NCBI RefSeq assembly: GCF_003856835.1
Contig: NZ_CP034145.1
Location: forward strand, 3,286,001 to 3,350,000
Length of the DNA: 64,000 nucleotides
Reading direction: 5' to 3'
Origin: Haloplanus aerogenes
Lineage (GTDB): Archaea; Halobacteriota; Halobacteria; Halobacteriales; Haloferacaceae
Part shown: positions 42,106 to 48,930 of the stretch, piece after piece
Numbering within the stretch: position 1 is the first letter of the stretch
Layout of the letters: every line of letters begins with the position of its first letter
Program-made: the position numbers and the translations under genes
The notes under the pieces: generated by a model
Told to the model about the DNA's origin: nothing
Seen by the model: only the letters and a program-made list of their open reading frames with translations
Database searches by the model: none

Positions 42106-42273
42106 ATGAGCGCGGATATGTCCGATCACGACGTGAGCGTCGAGATAGAGGTCGACGTGGAAGTCGACAGCAACGAACTCGAATTCGACGCCGACGACAA
42201 ACGCGACGTGGAGGCCGAACTGGAGGCCGAAGGGCTCACCATCGAGGTCGAAGCCGAGATCGAACGACACTGA
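42106..42273 (+). CDS. Very acidic 55-residue protein, unknown function
   Basis: ATG 42106 (MSADMSDHDVSVEIEVDVEVD) to TGA 42273; an internal ATG at 42118 is possible. The product alternates acidic and hydrophobic residues in its first half (VSVEIEVDVEVDSNELEFDADD), as in an edge strand, and then forms a helix-like VEAELEAEGLTIEVEAEIERH. It has no Cys and no membrane segment. The A+T-rich sequence before it (aattttagc near 42069) could serve as a promoter. It lies 50 bases before the Rieske gene on the same strand. I do not recognise a family; coding character and position make it likely real. Confidence 0.6.
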   Translation: MSADMSDHDVSVEIEVDVEVDSNELEFDADDKRDVEAELEAEGLTIEVEAEIERH

Positions 42274-42323
42274 TCGGCCCCGAAACCGACAGCTTATTTT
42301 TAGGCCAGCCTAATTCGTTGGGT

Positions 42324-42905
42324 ATGGACGAGTCGGTGCGGGTAACACTCGAGGATGGGGACGAGAGTGACGTGGTCCGCATCCGGGGGACTGCGGACGA
42401 AGTGACGGTCGGTGACGCCACGTTTCGGTTCGATATCGGCGGCCCGGACGCCGAACAGGGTGAACCCGACGGCGGGATAGTCGTCGACGGAGCGGCAGAC
42501 GCGGATGCGGAGGTGGAGCCGGAGCCGAAGGCGGACGAGAACGACAGACGCTACGTCGCGCCCGCCGACGCCGTCCCGGACCGTGGCACGCTTCGCTTCG
42601 AGGCGACCGCCGGCCGCCGCCGAGTCGACGGGATCCTCCAGCGACTGGACGACGAGGGCATCGTTGCGTGGGAGAACTCCTGCCCGCACAAGCCCGAGGT
42701 CCAGCTCGACCGGGGACTGGGCGCGCTGATCGACGGCGACCAACTCGTCTGTCACGAGCACGGCGCGCGCTTCAACTGCGACGACGGCTACTGCACGCGC
42801 GGCCCCTGTCGCGGCCGTTCGCTCTCACCGATCGACGTGACCGTCCGCGACGGCGACGTGTTCCTGACGGACGACCGGTTCGAGGCGGGACAGCGGCTGG
42901 ACTAA
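42324..42905 (+). CDS. Rieske [2Fe-2S] domain protein
   Basis: A 193-residue soluble protein from ATG 42324 (MDESVRVTLEDGDESD). A TATA-like ttatttttagg lies near 42294-42304, about 25 bases upstream. Residues 1-70 are an acidic N-terminal extension. The Rieske domain occupies about 75-193: NSCPHKPEVQLDRG gives Cys-x-His and QLVCHEHGARFNCDDGYCTRGPCRGRSL gives Cys-x2-His, the four ligands of the cluster. Three further cysteines lie just after the cluster. There is no membrane helix, so it is not the bc1-type subunit; more likely it is a ferredoxin-like electron carrier or a regulatory protein. The convergent SDR gene ends one base after it. Confidence 0.9.
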   Translation: MDESVRVTLEDGDESDVVRIRGTADEVTVGDATFRFDIGGPDAEQGEPDGGIVVDGAADADAEVEPEPKADENDRRYVAPADAVPDRGTLRFEATAGRRRVDGILQRLDDEGIVAWENSCPHKPEVQLDRGLGALIDGDQLVCHEHGARFNCDDGYCTRGPCRGRSLSPIDVTVRDGDVFLTDDRFEAGQRLD

Positions 42906-43676
42906 TTACGCCCGCGGCACCAGCGTCGGCGTCGGATACGTCCCACCGTTGACGTGGAGGACCTGTCCGGTGACGAACGACGCGCGGTCGGACGCGAGGT
43001 AACAGCAGGCGTCGGCCACCTCGTCGACCCGGCCGAGGCGGCCGAGCGGCGTCGATTCGACCACCTCGCGCTCGATCCGTTCCCACTCGTCGGTCGCCTC
43101 GCGTCCCACGTCGATGAGCCCCGGCGAGAGGCCGTTCACCCGCACCCCATCCGGGCCGAACTCCGTGGCGAGTTGGCGAGTCATCCCCTCGATACCGAGT
43201 TTCGAGCCGTAGGAGTGGACGTGCCCAAAGTTGCCGAGATACACCATCGCCCCGATCAGGTTGACGACGGCGCCGCCGCCCGCGTTCAGCATGTCCGGGA
43301 GGACGTGCTGGGTCGTGAGGAAGAGGCCCCGGAAGTTAACGTCGAGGACGCGGTCGAGTTCGGCCTGACTCACGTCGAGGAAGGGCGTACTCGGCCGGTA
43401 GGTGGCGTTGTTCACCAGTACGTCTATCGGGCCGAGTTCCGACCGCACCGTCTCGACCATCGCCTCGACGTCGTCCGGATCGGCTAGGTCTCCGAGAGCG
43501 ACGGCGGCCGTTCCGCCGGCGGCCTCGACACGGGCGGCCGTCTCCGCACACCCCTCGCGGTCGGTGTGGGCACAGACACCCACGTCCGCTCCTCGTTCAG
43601 CCAGTTCCGTCGCGATGGCCCGCCCGATGTTTCGACTCGATCCCGTCACCAGCGCCGTCCGGTCGGAGAACTCCAT
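42906..43676 (-). CDS. Short-chain dehydrogenase/reductase (FabG-like)
   Basis: A 256-residue cytosolic NAD(P)-dependent oxidoreductase. ALVTGSSRNIGRAIATELAERGADVGVC (about residues 8-35) is the cofactor loop, ALGDLADPDDVEAM follows, and IDVLVNNATYRPSTPFLD is the NNAG-like strand (here NNAT). The catalytic set has Ser in VVNLIGAMVYLGNFGHVHSYGSKLG with Tyr-x3-Lys as YGSK. The C-terminal DEVADACCYLASDRASFVTGQVLHVNGGTYP is the usual classical SDR end. Substrate is unknown; FabG-like 3-ketoacyl or sugar/alcohol reduction is possible. It is convergent with the Rieske protein; the ATP-grasp gene is divergent. Confidence 0.9.
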   Translation of the reverse strand: MEFSDRTALVTGSSRNIGRAIATELAERGADVGVCAHTDREGCAETAARVEAAGGTAAVALGDLADPDDVEAMVETVRSELGPIDVLVNNATYRPSTPFLDVSQAELDRVLDVNFRGLFLTTQHVLPDMLNAGGGAVVNLIGAMVYLGNFGHVHSYGSKLGIEGMTRQLATEFGPDGVRVNGLSPGLIDVGREATDEWERIEREVVESTPLGRLGRVDEVADACCYLASDRASFVTGQVLHVNGGTYPTPTLVPRA

Positions 43677-43791
43677 GCAGAGGGCACGCCCAACGGTACC
43701 AAATAACGAACGGACGCGCAGACTGTCGGCTCGACGACGGCCCGGCGGCGGGATCGCCCCGATTTAAGCCGTCCCGCCCCGCGCCGACGGT

Positions 43792-45027
43792 ATGGCCGCT
43801 TTCGTGAGCCACGACGACCTGCTCGATCAGTTGGCGGGGGCGACGTTCGACCGCCCGCCAGCGCTCGTCGCCAACGCCCATATCACGGGACTGGGTGTCG
43901 CCCGCGCCCTCGCCGACCACGGCGTCCCCGTCGTCGCCGTCGACCGAACCGGCGAGGGTGTGGCTCCACCGTCCGATGCAGTCGACTTCGCGGGGGCGGT
44001 CACCTACCCGCTCGACGACCCCGACGGCTTCCGGGCGGACGTCGAAGCCGTCGTGGAGGCTGCGGGCACCGACCTCGTCGCCTTCGGCTGTATGGACGAG
44101 TGGGTGCACGCGTTCGTCGACACCGAACCCGACGGTGTCCGCCTCCCGTTCGCCGGACGGGACGTGATCGACGCCGTCCTCGACAAATCGTCGCTGTACC
44201 GGGTCGCCGAGGACCTGGGCGTCCCCTATCCGGAGACGCGGTGGCTCGACGAGACGAGCGTCGAAGCCGCAATCGAGGCGCTGGGGCTCCCGCTGATCGT
44301 GAAGCCCGCACGCAAACGCGAGTTCGAGGAGGCCGTCGGGACGAACGTCGTCCGAGTCGAGACGGAAGCCGACTTCCGGGACATCGTCGCGACGGCTGCC
44401 GAGGCGGGAATCGAGGTGCTCGCCCAGGAGGAGGTGCCGGTCGCCCGCGGCGCGGACGCATCGCTCGCGTCGTACGTGCCGCCGAGTGGCGTCGCGGACA
44501 CGCTCGGTGTCGTCGGGACGGCACGGATGCGCAACCCGCGTGGGTTCGGGACGGCCTGCGTGGTCGAGCGCAGCCACGAGCCAGCCATCGAGGAACGCGC
44601 CCGGGCGGTGCTGGCGGCGACCGACTACCACGGCCTCAGCGAAGCCGAGTTCGTCTACGACCGGGACCGGGAGACGTACGTCCTTCTGGACGTGAACACT
44701 CGCCCCTGGAAGTGGATAGACCTCCCCGTCACCGCCGGGGCGAATCTTCCGATGGCAGCCTACGCCGCGGTGACGGACGCGAGCTACGAGTCGAGCGGCG
44801 TCCACGACGCCACCTGGGTCTCCCTCGCGGACTATCTCGAACTGCTCGCCACGGACGACGGCCCGGCCGACGTTCTCGCGCCAGGCGACTGGCGGTCGTT
44901 TCTCGCGAGGGACTTCGAGACGCGTCCCGACCTGACAGCCGCCGTCTACCGACCGAGCGACCCGGGACCGGCCGAGCGGCTCCTCCGAACCGCGTTCGGC
45001 AGGCGCGAGTACTACTGTTCCTGCTGA
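43792..45027 (+). CDS. ATP-grasp carboxylate-amine ligase family protein
   Basis: A 411-residue protein. The N-terminal Rossmann-like domain reads PPALVANAHITGLGVARALADHGVPVVAVDRTGEG (about residues 22-56), as in ligases of the PurD/carbamoyl-phosphate group. The ATP-grasp core follows with KSSLYRVAEDLGVPYPETRW, LPLIVKPARKREFEEAVG near 165, the hinge VLAQEEVPVARGADASL, GLSEAEFVYDRDRETYVLLDVNTRPWKWIDLP near 283-314 with the metal-binding Glu/Asn-like residues, and a helical C-terminal part with a Cys-rich end (REYYCSC). It should activate a carboxylate with ATP; the substrate is unknown. No operon partner. Confidence 0.82.
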   Translation: MAAFVSHDDLLDQLAGATFDRPPALVANAHITGLGVARALADHGVPVVAVDRTGEGVAPPSDAVDFAGAVTYPLDDPDGFRADVEAVVEAAGTDLVAFGCMDEWVHAFVDTEPDGVRLPFAGRDVIDAVLDKSSLYRVAEDLGVPYPETRWLDETSVEAAIEALGLPLIVKPARKREFEEAVGTNVVRVETEADFRDIVATAAEAGIEVLAQEEVPVARGADASLASYVPPSGVADTLGVVGTARMRNPRGFGTACVVERSHEPAIEERARAVLAATDYHGLSEAEFVYDRDRETYVLLDVNTRPWKWIDLPVTAGANLPMAAYAAVTDASYESSGVHDATWVSLADYLELLATDDGPADVLAPGDWRSFLARDFETRPDLTAAVYRPSDPGPAERLLRTAFGRREYYCSC

Positions 45028-45104
45028 CGCCGTGAGGCGGTCGTCGCAATCGACCGGGGGCCGGCTGCGTGCTACTTTATGCTGTCAGCGGACGTACTAC
45101 TATC

Positions 45105-45911
45105 ATGCAGTCGAGTCGTGCAATTACACTGTTACTGGTCGTGGTGATGCTGACAGCCGGCTGTCTCGGTGGCGGCGGTGGCGCAGTCAGTGACGCGATG
45201 GCCGACGCCGAGGCGGGTGCCGCGGGCGGTGACGGGGCCGGACCCGGCGCCGACGGTCCCGACCTGACCAACCCCGAAACCGTCCTGCGGGACGCCGGGA
45301 GCTTCACCGTCTCGTGGCGGTACACCGGCGTCGACGAGAGCGGCGTCCGGACTGAGGTGCATCACGACTACTACGCCGACCTAGACGCGGAGCGCTCGCT
45401 GAGCGTCACGTCGTCGAGTCGCGACGGCCAGTCCGACGGCGGGTCGAGCGAGCAGTTCGTCGCCGACGGCACTACCTACATCCGAACCGGATCGGCGGAC
45501 GCGGCGACGTACGGCTCGTACCCCGGCACGGCCGACGTGGTCGGCACCGCCATCGGCCTGTCGCAAGCCCGCGCCTACGGCACCAACGACGACATGGCCA
45601 ACCGCGGCACCGAGACGTTCGACGGCGTGACCGTCACGCGCTACGAACTCACCGAGGCGAGTTCGCAGTTGATTCAGGCCGGTTCCGCGGCGACGAGCGG
45701 CTCCGCCGGCGTCGCGGAGATCACCGACTTCCACTACGTCGTCCTCGTCGACGAGAACGGCGTCTCCCGATACGAGTCGTGGTCGTTCACCGGGCGAACG
45801 CAGGAGGGCCAACAGGTGAGCGGCGAGTGGGAGTACGCGCTCACGGGCGTCGGTTCGACGACGGTCGACGATCCCGAGTGGCTGGCCGCAGCGCGCGCCG
45901 CGACGGCCTGA
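45105..45911 (+). CDS. Secreted lipoprotein, unknown function
   Basis: A 268-residue protein from ATG 45105 (MQSSRAITLLLVVVMLTAGCLGGGGG). A TATA-like ctactttatg lies about 27 bases upstream. The signal sequence ends in TAGC, a lipobox, so the mature protein starts at Cys20 and is lipid-anchored outside the membrane. A Gly/Ala/Asp linker follows. From about residue 65 the body is beta-rich with periodic strands (SFTVSWRYTGVDESGVRTEVHHDYYAD, SSEQFVADGTTYIRTG, FDGVTVTRYELTEASSQLI). This shape occurs in a family of haloarchaeal lipoproteins of unknown role. It is followed by a convergent small membrane protein. Confidence 0.85.
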   Translation: MQSSRAITLLLVVVMLTAGCLGGGGGAVSDAMADAEAGAAGGDGAGPGADGPDLTNPETVLRDAGSFTVSWRYTGVDESGVRTEVHHDYYADLDAERSLSVTSSSRDGQSDGGSSEQFVADGTTYIRTGSADAATYGSYPGTADVVGTAIGLSQARAYGTNDDMANRGTETFDGVTVTRYELTEASSQLIQAGSAATSGSAGVAEITDFHYVVLVDENGVSRYESWSFTGRTQEGQQVSGEWEYALTGVGSTTVDDPEWLAAARAATA

Positions 45912-46037
45912 TTACGAGCCGACGAATCTGGCGGTGAGGCCGGCGAGAATGACGAGGGCGCCGAGGATGAAGGTCCCCGGAATTGGAAGCAGGAACAGCA
46001 AGCCGCCAGCGGCGGTGACGAGTGTGGAGGTTCTCAT
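45912..46037 (-). CDS. 41-residue single-helix membrane protein
   Basis: ATG 46037 starts MRTSTLVTAAGGLLFLLPIP, followed by GTFILGALVILAGLTARFVGS and the stop at 45912. Nearly the whole protein is one hydrophobic helix pair with a Pro-Gly break. Small proteins of this pattern occur widely in haloarchaea. Its stop abuts the convergent lipoprotein stop exactly (45911/45912). Function unknown; codon and hydrophobicity pattern support a true gene. Confidence 0.7.
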   Translation of the reverse strand: MRTSTLVTAAGGLLFLLPIPGTFILGALVILAGLTARFVGS

Positions 46038-46134
46038 ATCGACCTGTCGGGGCCCGAGACGGGAAGATCTGATGGCCCTCGGCGTGCCGCCGAACGGGTG
46101 GCGACACACCGGCAGACAGTCACAGCAACTCCCG

Positions 46135-46524
46135 TCACCGGGACTCGACGAACTCGAACGGGATGCCGACGTGCCCTGCGGGCGCGACGAACGCCCGGCG
46201 GTACGGCCCTAACCCCTCCTCCGGCGGTTCACCGAGAAACGTGAGTCCTCGCCGCTCGGCGTCGACCATCGTTGCCGCGAGGTCGTCGACTTCGAAGGCG
46301 ACGTGAGCGGCGGCGTAGCGACCGACCGTATCGAGCAACGCGTCGGCGGACGACCCGCGCTCCTCGCGGACGATCAGGTGGAACTCGGCCGAGTCGGTCT
46401 CGAAGAAGGCGACCCTGACGGGACCGTCGGTCATCTCGCGGAGATCGAGACCCAACTCGCGGTAGAAGGCGACAGCGTCCTCGAAGTCAGCGTCGACGAG
46501 TTGGCCGACGTGGTGGATGTCCAT
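46135..46524 (-). CDS. VOC-superfamily (glyoxalase-like) protein
   Basis: A 129-residue protein from ATG 46524 (MDIHHVGQLVDADFEDAVAF); the open frame upstream passes into the tRNA repeat region and is not coding. Two beta-alpha-beta-beta-beta modules are visible: HHVGQLVDADFEDAVAFYRELGLDLRE... EFHLIVRE (residues 4-62) and YAAAHVAFEVDDLAATMVDAERRGLTFLGEPP... HVGIPFEFVES (about 79-129). The metal-site residues of glyoxalase I-type enzymes (His5, Glu/His near 55-57, His82, Glu near 126) are in place. It is probably a metal-dependent lyase, isomerase or dioxygenase, possibly lactoylglutathione-lyase-like or methylmalonyl-CoA epimerase-like. Confidence 0.87.
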   Translation of the reverse strand: MDIHHVGQLVDADFEDAVAFYRELGLDLREMTDGPVRVAFFETDSAEFHLIVREERGSSADALLDTVGRYAAAHVAFEVDDLAATMVDAERRGLTFLGEPPEEGLGPYRRAFVAPAGHVGIPFEFVESR

Positions 46525-46587
46525 GGCGGAGTGTGACGAGCGAGAGTGATAGGTGGTAGGGACGGATCGAACACGGCGCGCCGAGTG

Positions 46588-47435
46588 GTGACTGACTGGC
46601 TCGAATCGGTAAAGCTGTACCGAGCGAGGCGCGGTTTCACCGGACGCGACCGCAGGGAGCGTCCGGGTGTTTTTCCCCAAGTTTTTGCAAGGAGCGGTTC
46701 CCGCAGCGAGCGAAGCGAGCGAGGAAACCCGACGCAGCAAAAAGTGGGAGTATGCCGCCTCCCCGATTTGAACCGCGTCAGACGGTCCGGGGTGCTCGCT
46801 TCGCTGCGCTCCCGGGCTGCGACTGACTGGCTCAAATCGAGTCGGGAGCAGTTTCACTGCTCACGAACTCGGTCGCTTCGCTCCCTCGTCGATTCGCAGG
46901 AAAATGCCGCCTCCCCGATTTGAACTTCCGAAAGACTCGCTAGCGCTCGTCTTTCGACTTCCCGCTCACTACGTTCACGGGAAGGGGGACAGCTCGATCT
47001 TCAGTCGAGATGTGTCGAACCCGTGTACCGCGCCGAGCGAAGCGAGGCGCGGTTTCACTGCTGGCGAACGCAGTGAGTCAGCAGGGGTTTTTCCCCAAGT
47101 TTTTGCAAGGAGTGGTTCCCGCAGCGAACGGAGTGAGCGAGGAAACCCGACGCAGCAAAAAGTGGGAGTATGCCGCCTCCCCGATTTGAACTTCCGAAAG
47201 ACTCGCTAGCGCTCGTCTTTCGACTTCCCGCTCACTACGTTCACGGGAAGGGGGACAGCTCGATCTTCAGTCGAGATGTGTCGAACCCGTGTACCGCGCC
47301 GAGCGAAGCGAGGCGCGGTTTCACTGCTGGCGAACGCAGTGAGTCAGCAGGGGTTTTTCCCCAAGTTTTTGCAAGGAGTGGTTCCCGCAGCGAACGGAGT
47401 GAGCGAGGAAACCCGACGCAGCAAAAAGTGGGAGT
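46588..47435. repeat. tRNA-Phe-associated repeat array (two identical 266-bp units plus a diverged third)
   Basis: Units 46904-47169 and 47170-47435 read the same base for base and are followed directly by the tRNA-Phe gene. Each begins with the 22-base atgccgcctccccgatttgaac, identical to the tRNA 3' end on this strand. Then come a 58-base insert (46926-46983; 47192-47249), the tRNA variable and anticodon arm (46984-47009; 47250-47275), and a run of hairpin-rich sequence ending gcaaaaagtgggagt. The diverged third part carries the same 22-base core at 46752-46773 and the same flank before it (about 46615-46751). It also has a second repeated piece, gactgactggctc, near 46588 and 46822. No protein gene is credible in this 0.9-kb gap. 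Confidence 0.9.
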
Positions 47436-47436
47436 A

Positions 47437-47510
47437 TGCCGCCTCCCCGATTTGAACGGGGGACAGCTCGATCTTCAGTCGAGTGCTCTCCCAGTCTGAG
47501 CTAAGGCGGC
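47437..47510 (-). tRNA. tRNA-Phe (GAA)
   Basis: Read leftward the 74 bases fold into a full cloverleaf: acceptor GCCGCCU/AGGCGGC, D-arm GCUC/GAGC, anticodon arm CUCGA-CUGAAGA-UCGAG with anticodon GAA (47474-47476), variable CUGUC, T-arm CCCCG-UUCAAAU-CGGGG, discriminator A. CCA is not encoded. No intron. A TATA-like ccttttggc about 30 bases before the 5' end (near 47535-47543) fits a promoter. The 3' end forms the core of the repeat array to its left. Confidence 0.96.
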
Positions 47511-47565
47511 GCAGTTCCGACGAGGTGGATCGGAGCCAAAAGGATTTCGAAACGCGGCAGGGCGG

Positions 47566-48150
47566 TCAGGCCACGGTGCGTCGCTCGGTGAACGTCTGCG
47601 TCCCGCCGGCGGTCCGAACCGTCGTCTCGATCCGGATGACGCCGTCGTTGGCCTTGATGCGCGCGGCATCGACGTAGCCCACCTCGATGGTGCGCGTCCG
47701 CGTGACCGTCTCGCCGGCAGGGAGACGCCCCACGTCGGAGCGCCCCTCCCAGACGAGGCTGCCGTCGGTGGTCACCTCGGTGGCGACGCGCACGTCGCGC
47801 GCGGCCGCTTCGCCTTCGTTCGACAGCGCGACCGTGACCTCGCGACAGCGACTGCCACAGGAGTCGATGGATCGAACCTGCATCGTGATCTCGGGGGTGC
47901 TGTCGGCCGTCGCGTTCGCTTCGGCCGACGCCGCCGTCGAGGCAGGGGCCGGCGTCGCCGTTGGCGTTCCCTCGGCGCCGGCTTCGGCCGGACCACCCGA
48001 CGGCCCCATTCCGAGGGCGACGGCCGCGAGGAGCATCACGACGACGCCACCGAACAGTGCGATCTCCCGACGGCCGACCGACGAGAACCGGCCGTCCCCG
48101 TCGTCCGCAGGGTCGGCCCCCGACGGCCCCGATTCGTCATCCCCCGACAT
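47566..48150 (-). CDS. Membrane-anchored protein with CARDB-like beta domain
   Basis: A 194-residue protein from ATG 48150 (MSGDDESGPSGADPADDGDG). A disordered acidic start is followed by one membrane helix near 29-48 (REIALFGGVVVMLLAAVALGMG), a Thr/Ala/Pro linker, and from about 90 a beta-sandwich: EITMQVRSIDSCGSRCREVTVALSNEGEAAARDVRVATEVTTDGSLVWEGRSDVGRLPAGETVTRTRTIEVG. This has the strand rhythm of CARDB/NPCBM-like adhesion domains, with a possible disulfide (CGSRC). It faces outside the cell. No functional family is evident. It is divergent from the zinc-finger gene at 48233. Confidence 0.78.
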   Translation of the reverse strand: MSGDDESGPSGADPADDGDGRFSSVGRREIALFGGVVVMLLAAVALGMGPSGGPAEAGAEGTPTATPAPASTAASAEANATADSTPEITMQVRSIDSCGSRCREVTVALSNEGEAAARDVRVATEVTTDGSLVWEGRSDVGRLPAGETVTRTRTIEVGYVDAARIKANDGVIRIETTVRTAGGTQTFTERRTVA

Positions 48151-48232
48151 ACGCCAGCGTTGGCCGTCAGCGCGCATAGCTCTGATGGCCACCGAACGAG
48201 AGGCTTTTGCCCATTCCACGACAACACACCGC

Positions 48233-48379
48233 ATGACCGAGGCGTTCGTCTGTCCGATCTGCGAGCACGCGTGCAAAACGCGAAACCACCTGCGCGAACA
48301 CCTCCACGACCGACACCACAAGAGCGACATCATCGACCGGTATCTGGCGGAGTTGGAGGGTCAGGCCGGGAGTCCGTAG
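48233..48379 (+). CDS. 48-residue C2H2 zinc-finger protein
   Basis: ATG 48233 opens MTEAFVCPICEHACKTRNHLREHLHDRHHKSD and ends at TAG 48379. CPIC followed by HLREHLHDRHH gives a classical Cys2-His2 finger with an N-terminal strand and a helix. A TATA-like ggcttttgcc near 48201-48210 is about 28 bases upstream, fitting a leaderless transcript and this start rather than the ATG at 48185. It may bind DNA, RNA or protein; haloarchaea have many such small zinc proteins. Its 3' end overlaps the convergent proteasome-like gene by 19 bases. Confidence 0.75.
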   Translation: MTEAFVCPICEHACKTRNHLREHLHDRHHKSDIIDRYLAELEGQAGSP

Positions 48380-48885
48380 CTGTCGATGTCGTCGCCGGTA
48401 CCGGCGTCACGTTCGGCGGCCGCGTGGAGGGCGCCGCGGGCGAGGGTCTCGGCGTCGTCGAGCGTCGCGTCGGGGTCGTGGCTCGCTTCGAGCGCCCCCA
48501 GCGCGACCGGGGCACCGCTCCCGAACGCCGCCAGATCGTCGTCGGTACTGCTGCCGTCGGCCGTGATAGACCGTAGCTGTGGGGTCCCGCCGTCGTCGTA
48601 ACCGGCGACGAGGACGGACACGTCGAACTCGGTGGCGAGGTCGCTCGCCATCCGAGTCAGCGGGTCGACGTGAACCTCGCCCCGTTCCGTTCGATACGTG
48701 CGAAGGTCGCTCTCTAGGCGGTCGGCGAAGCCGTCCACGTCGCTCCCGACGACGGCCGCGCCGACGCCCTCGAAGTCGAATACGTGCTGGCGCGAGCGAC
48801 TGCGGACGTGCCCCTGACTCACGGCCACGCGGTCACCCGCGAGGACGACACCACCCGCACACGTCACGCCGAGGACGGTGCTCAT
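48361..48885 (-). CDS. Proteasome beta-subunit-like Ntn-hydrolase fold protein, probably altered active site
   Basis: A 174-residue protein. After Met-Ser the sequence TVLGVTCAGGVVLAGDRVAV follows the start of mature 20S beta subunits (T-T-V-G-I... G-V-V-L-A-x-D-R). It continues RQHVFDFEGVGAAVVGSDVDGFADRLESDLRTY and PLTRMASDLATEFDVSVLVAGYDDGGTPQLRSI in family order. In my by-eye alignment the Asp17 equivalent is kept, but the Lys33 position is His or Val (RSRSRQHVF). There is also no propeptide. It is therefore likely non-proteolytic or differently processed, not the core PsmB. It follows ftsY in the same direction, 45 bases on. Confidence 0.75.
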   Translation of the reverse strand: MSTVLGVTCAGGVVLAGDRVAVSQGHVRSRSRQHVFDFEGVGAAVVGSDVDGFADRLESDLRTYRTERGEVHVDPLTRMASDLATEFDVSVLVAGYDDGGTPQLRSITADGSSTDDDLAAFGSGAPVALGALEASHDPDATLDDAETLARGALHAAAERDAGTGDDIDSYGLPA

Positions 48886-48930
48886 GGGTGTACGTTGGGC
48901 GGGACGCGGGGTAGGCGTGTCGACCGCAGC

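Noticed and set aside
46752-47435. CRISPR-like regular repeats
   Set aside because: The spacing is 152 and 266 bases, the units themselves are repeats rather than unique spacers, and no cas gene is near.
46904-47499. Two overlapping frames that read MPPPRFELPKDSLALVF in both 266-bp units
   Set aside because: They are translations of tRNA fragments and hairpin repeats, have no family character and follow directly from the DNA repeat.
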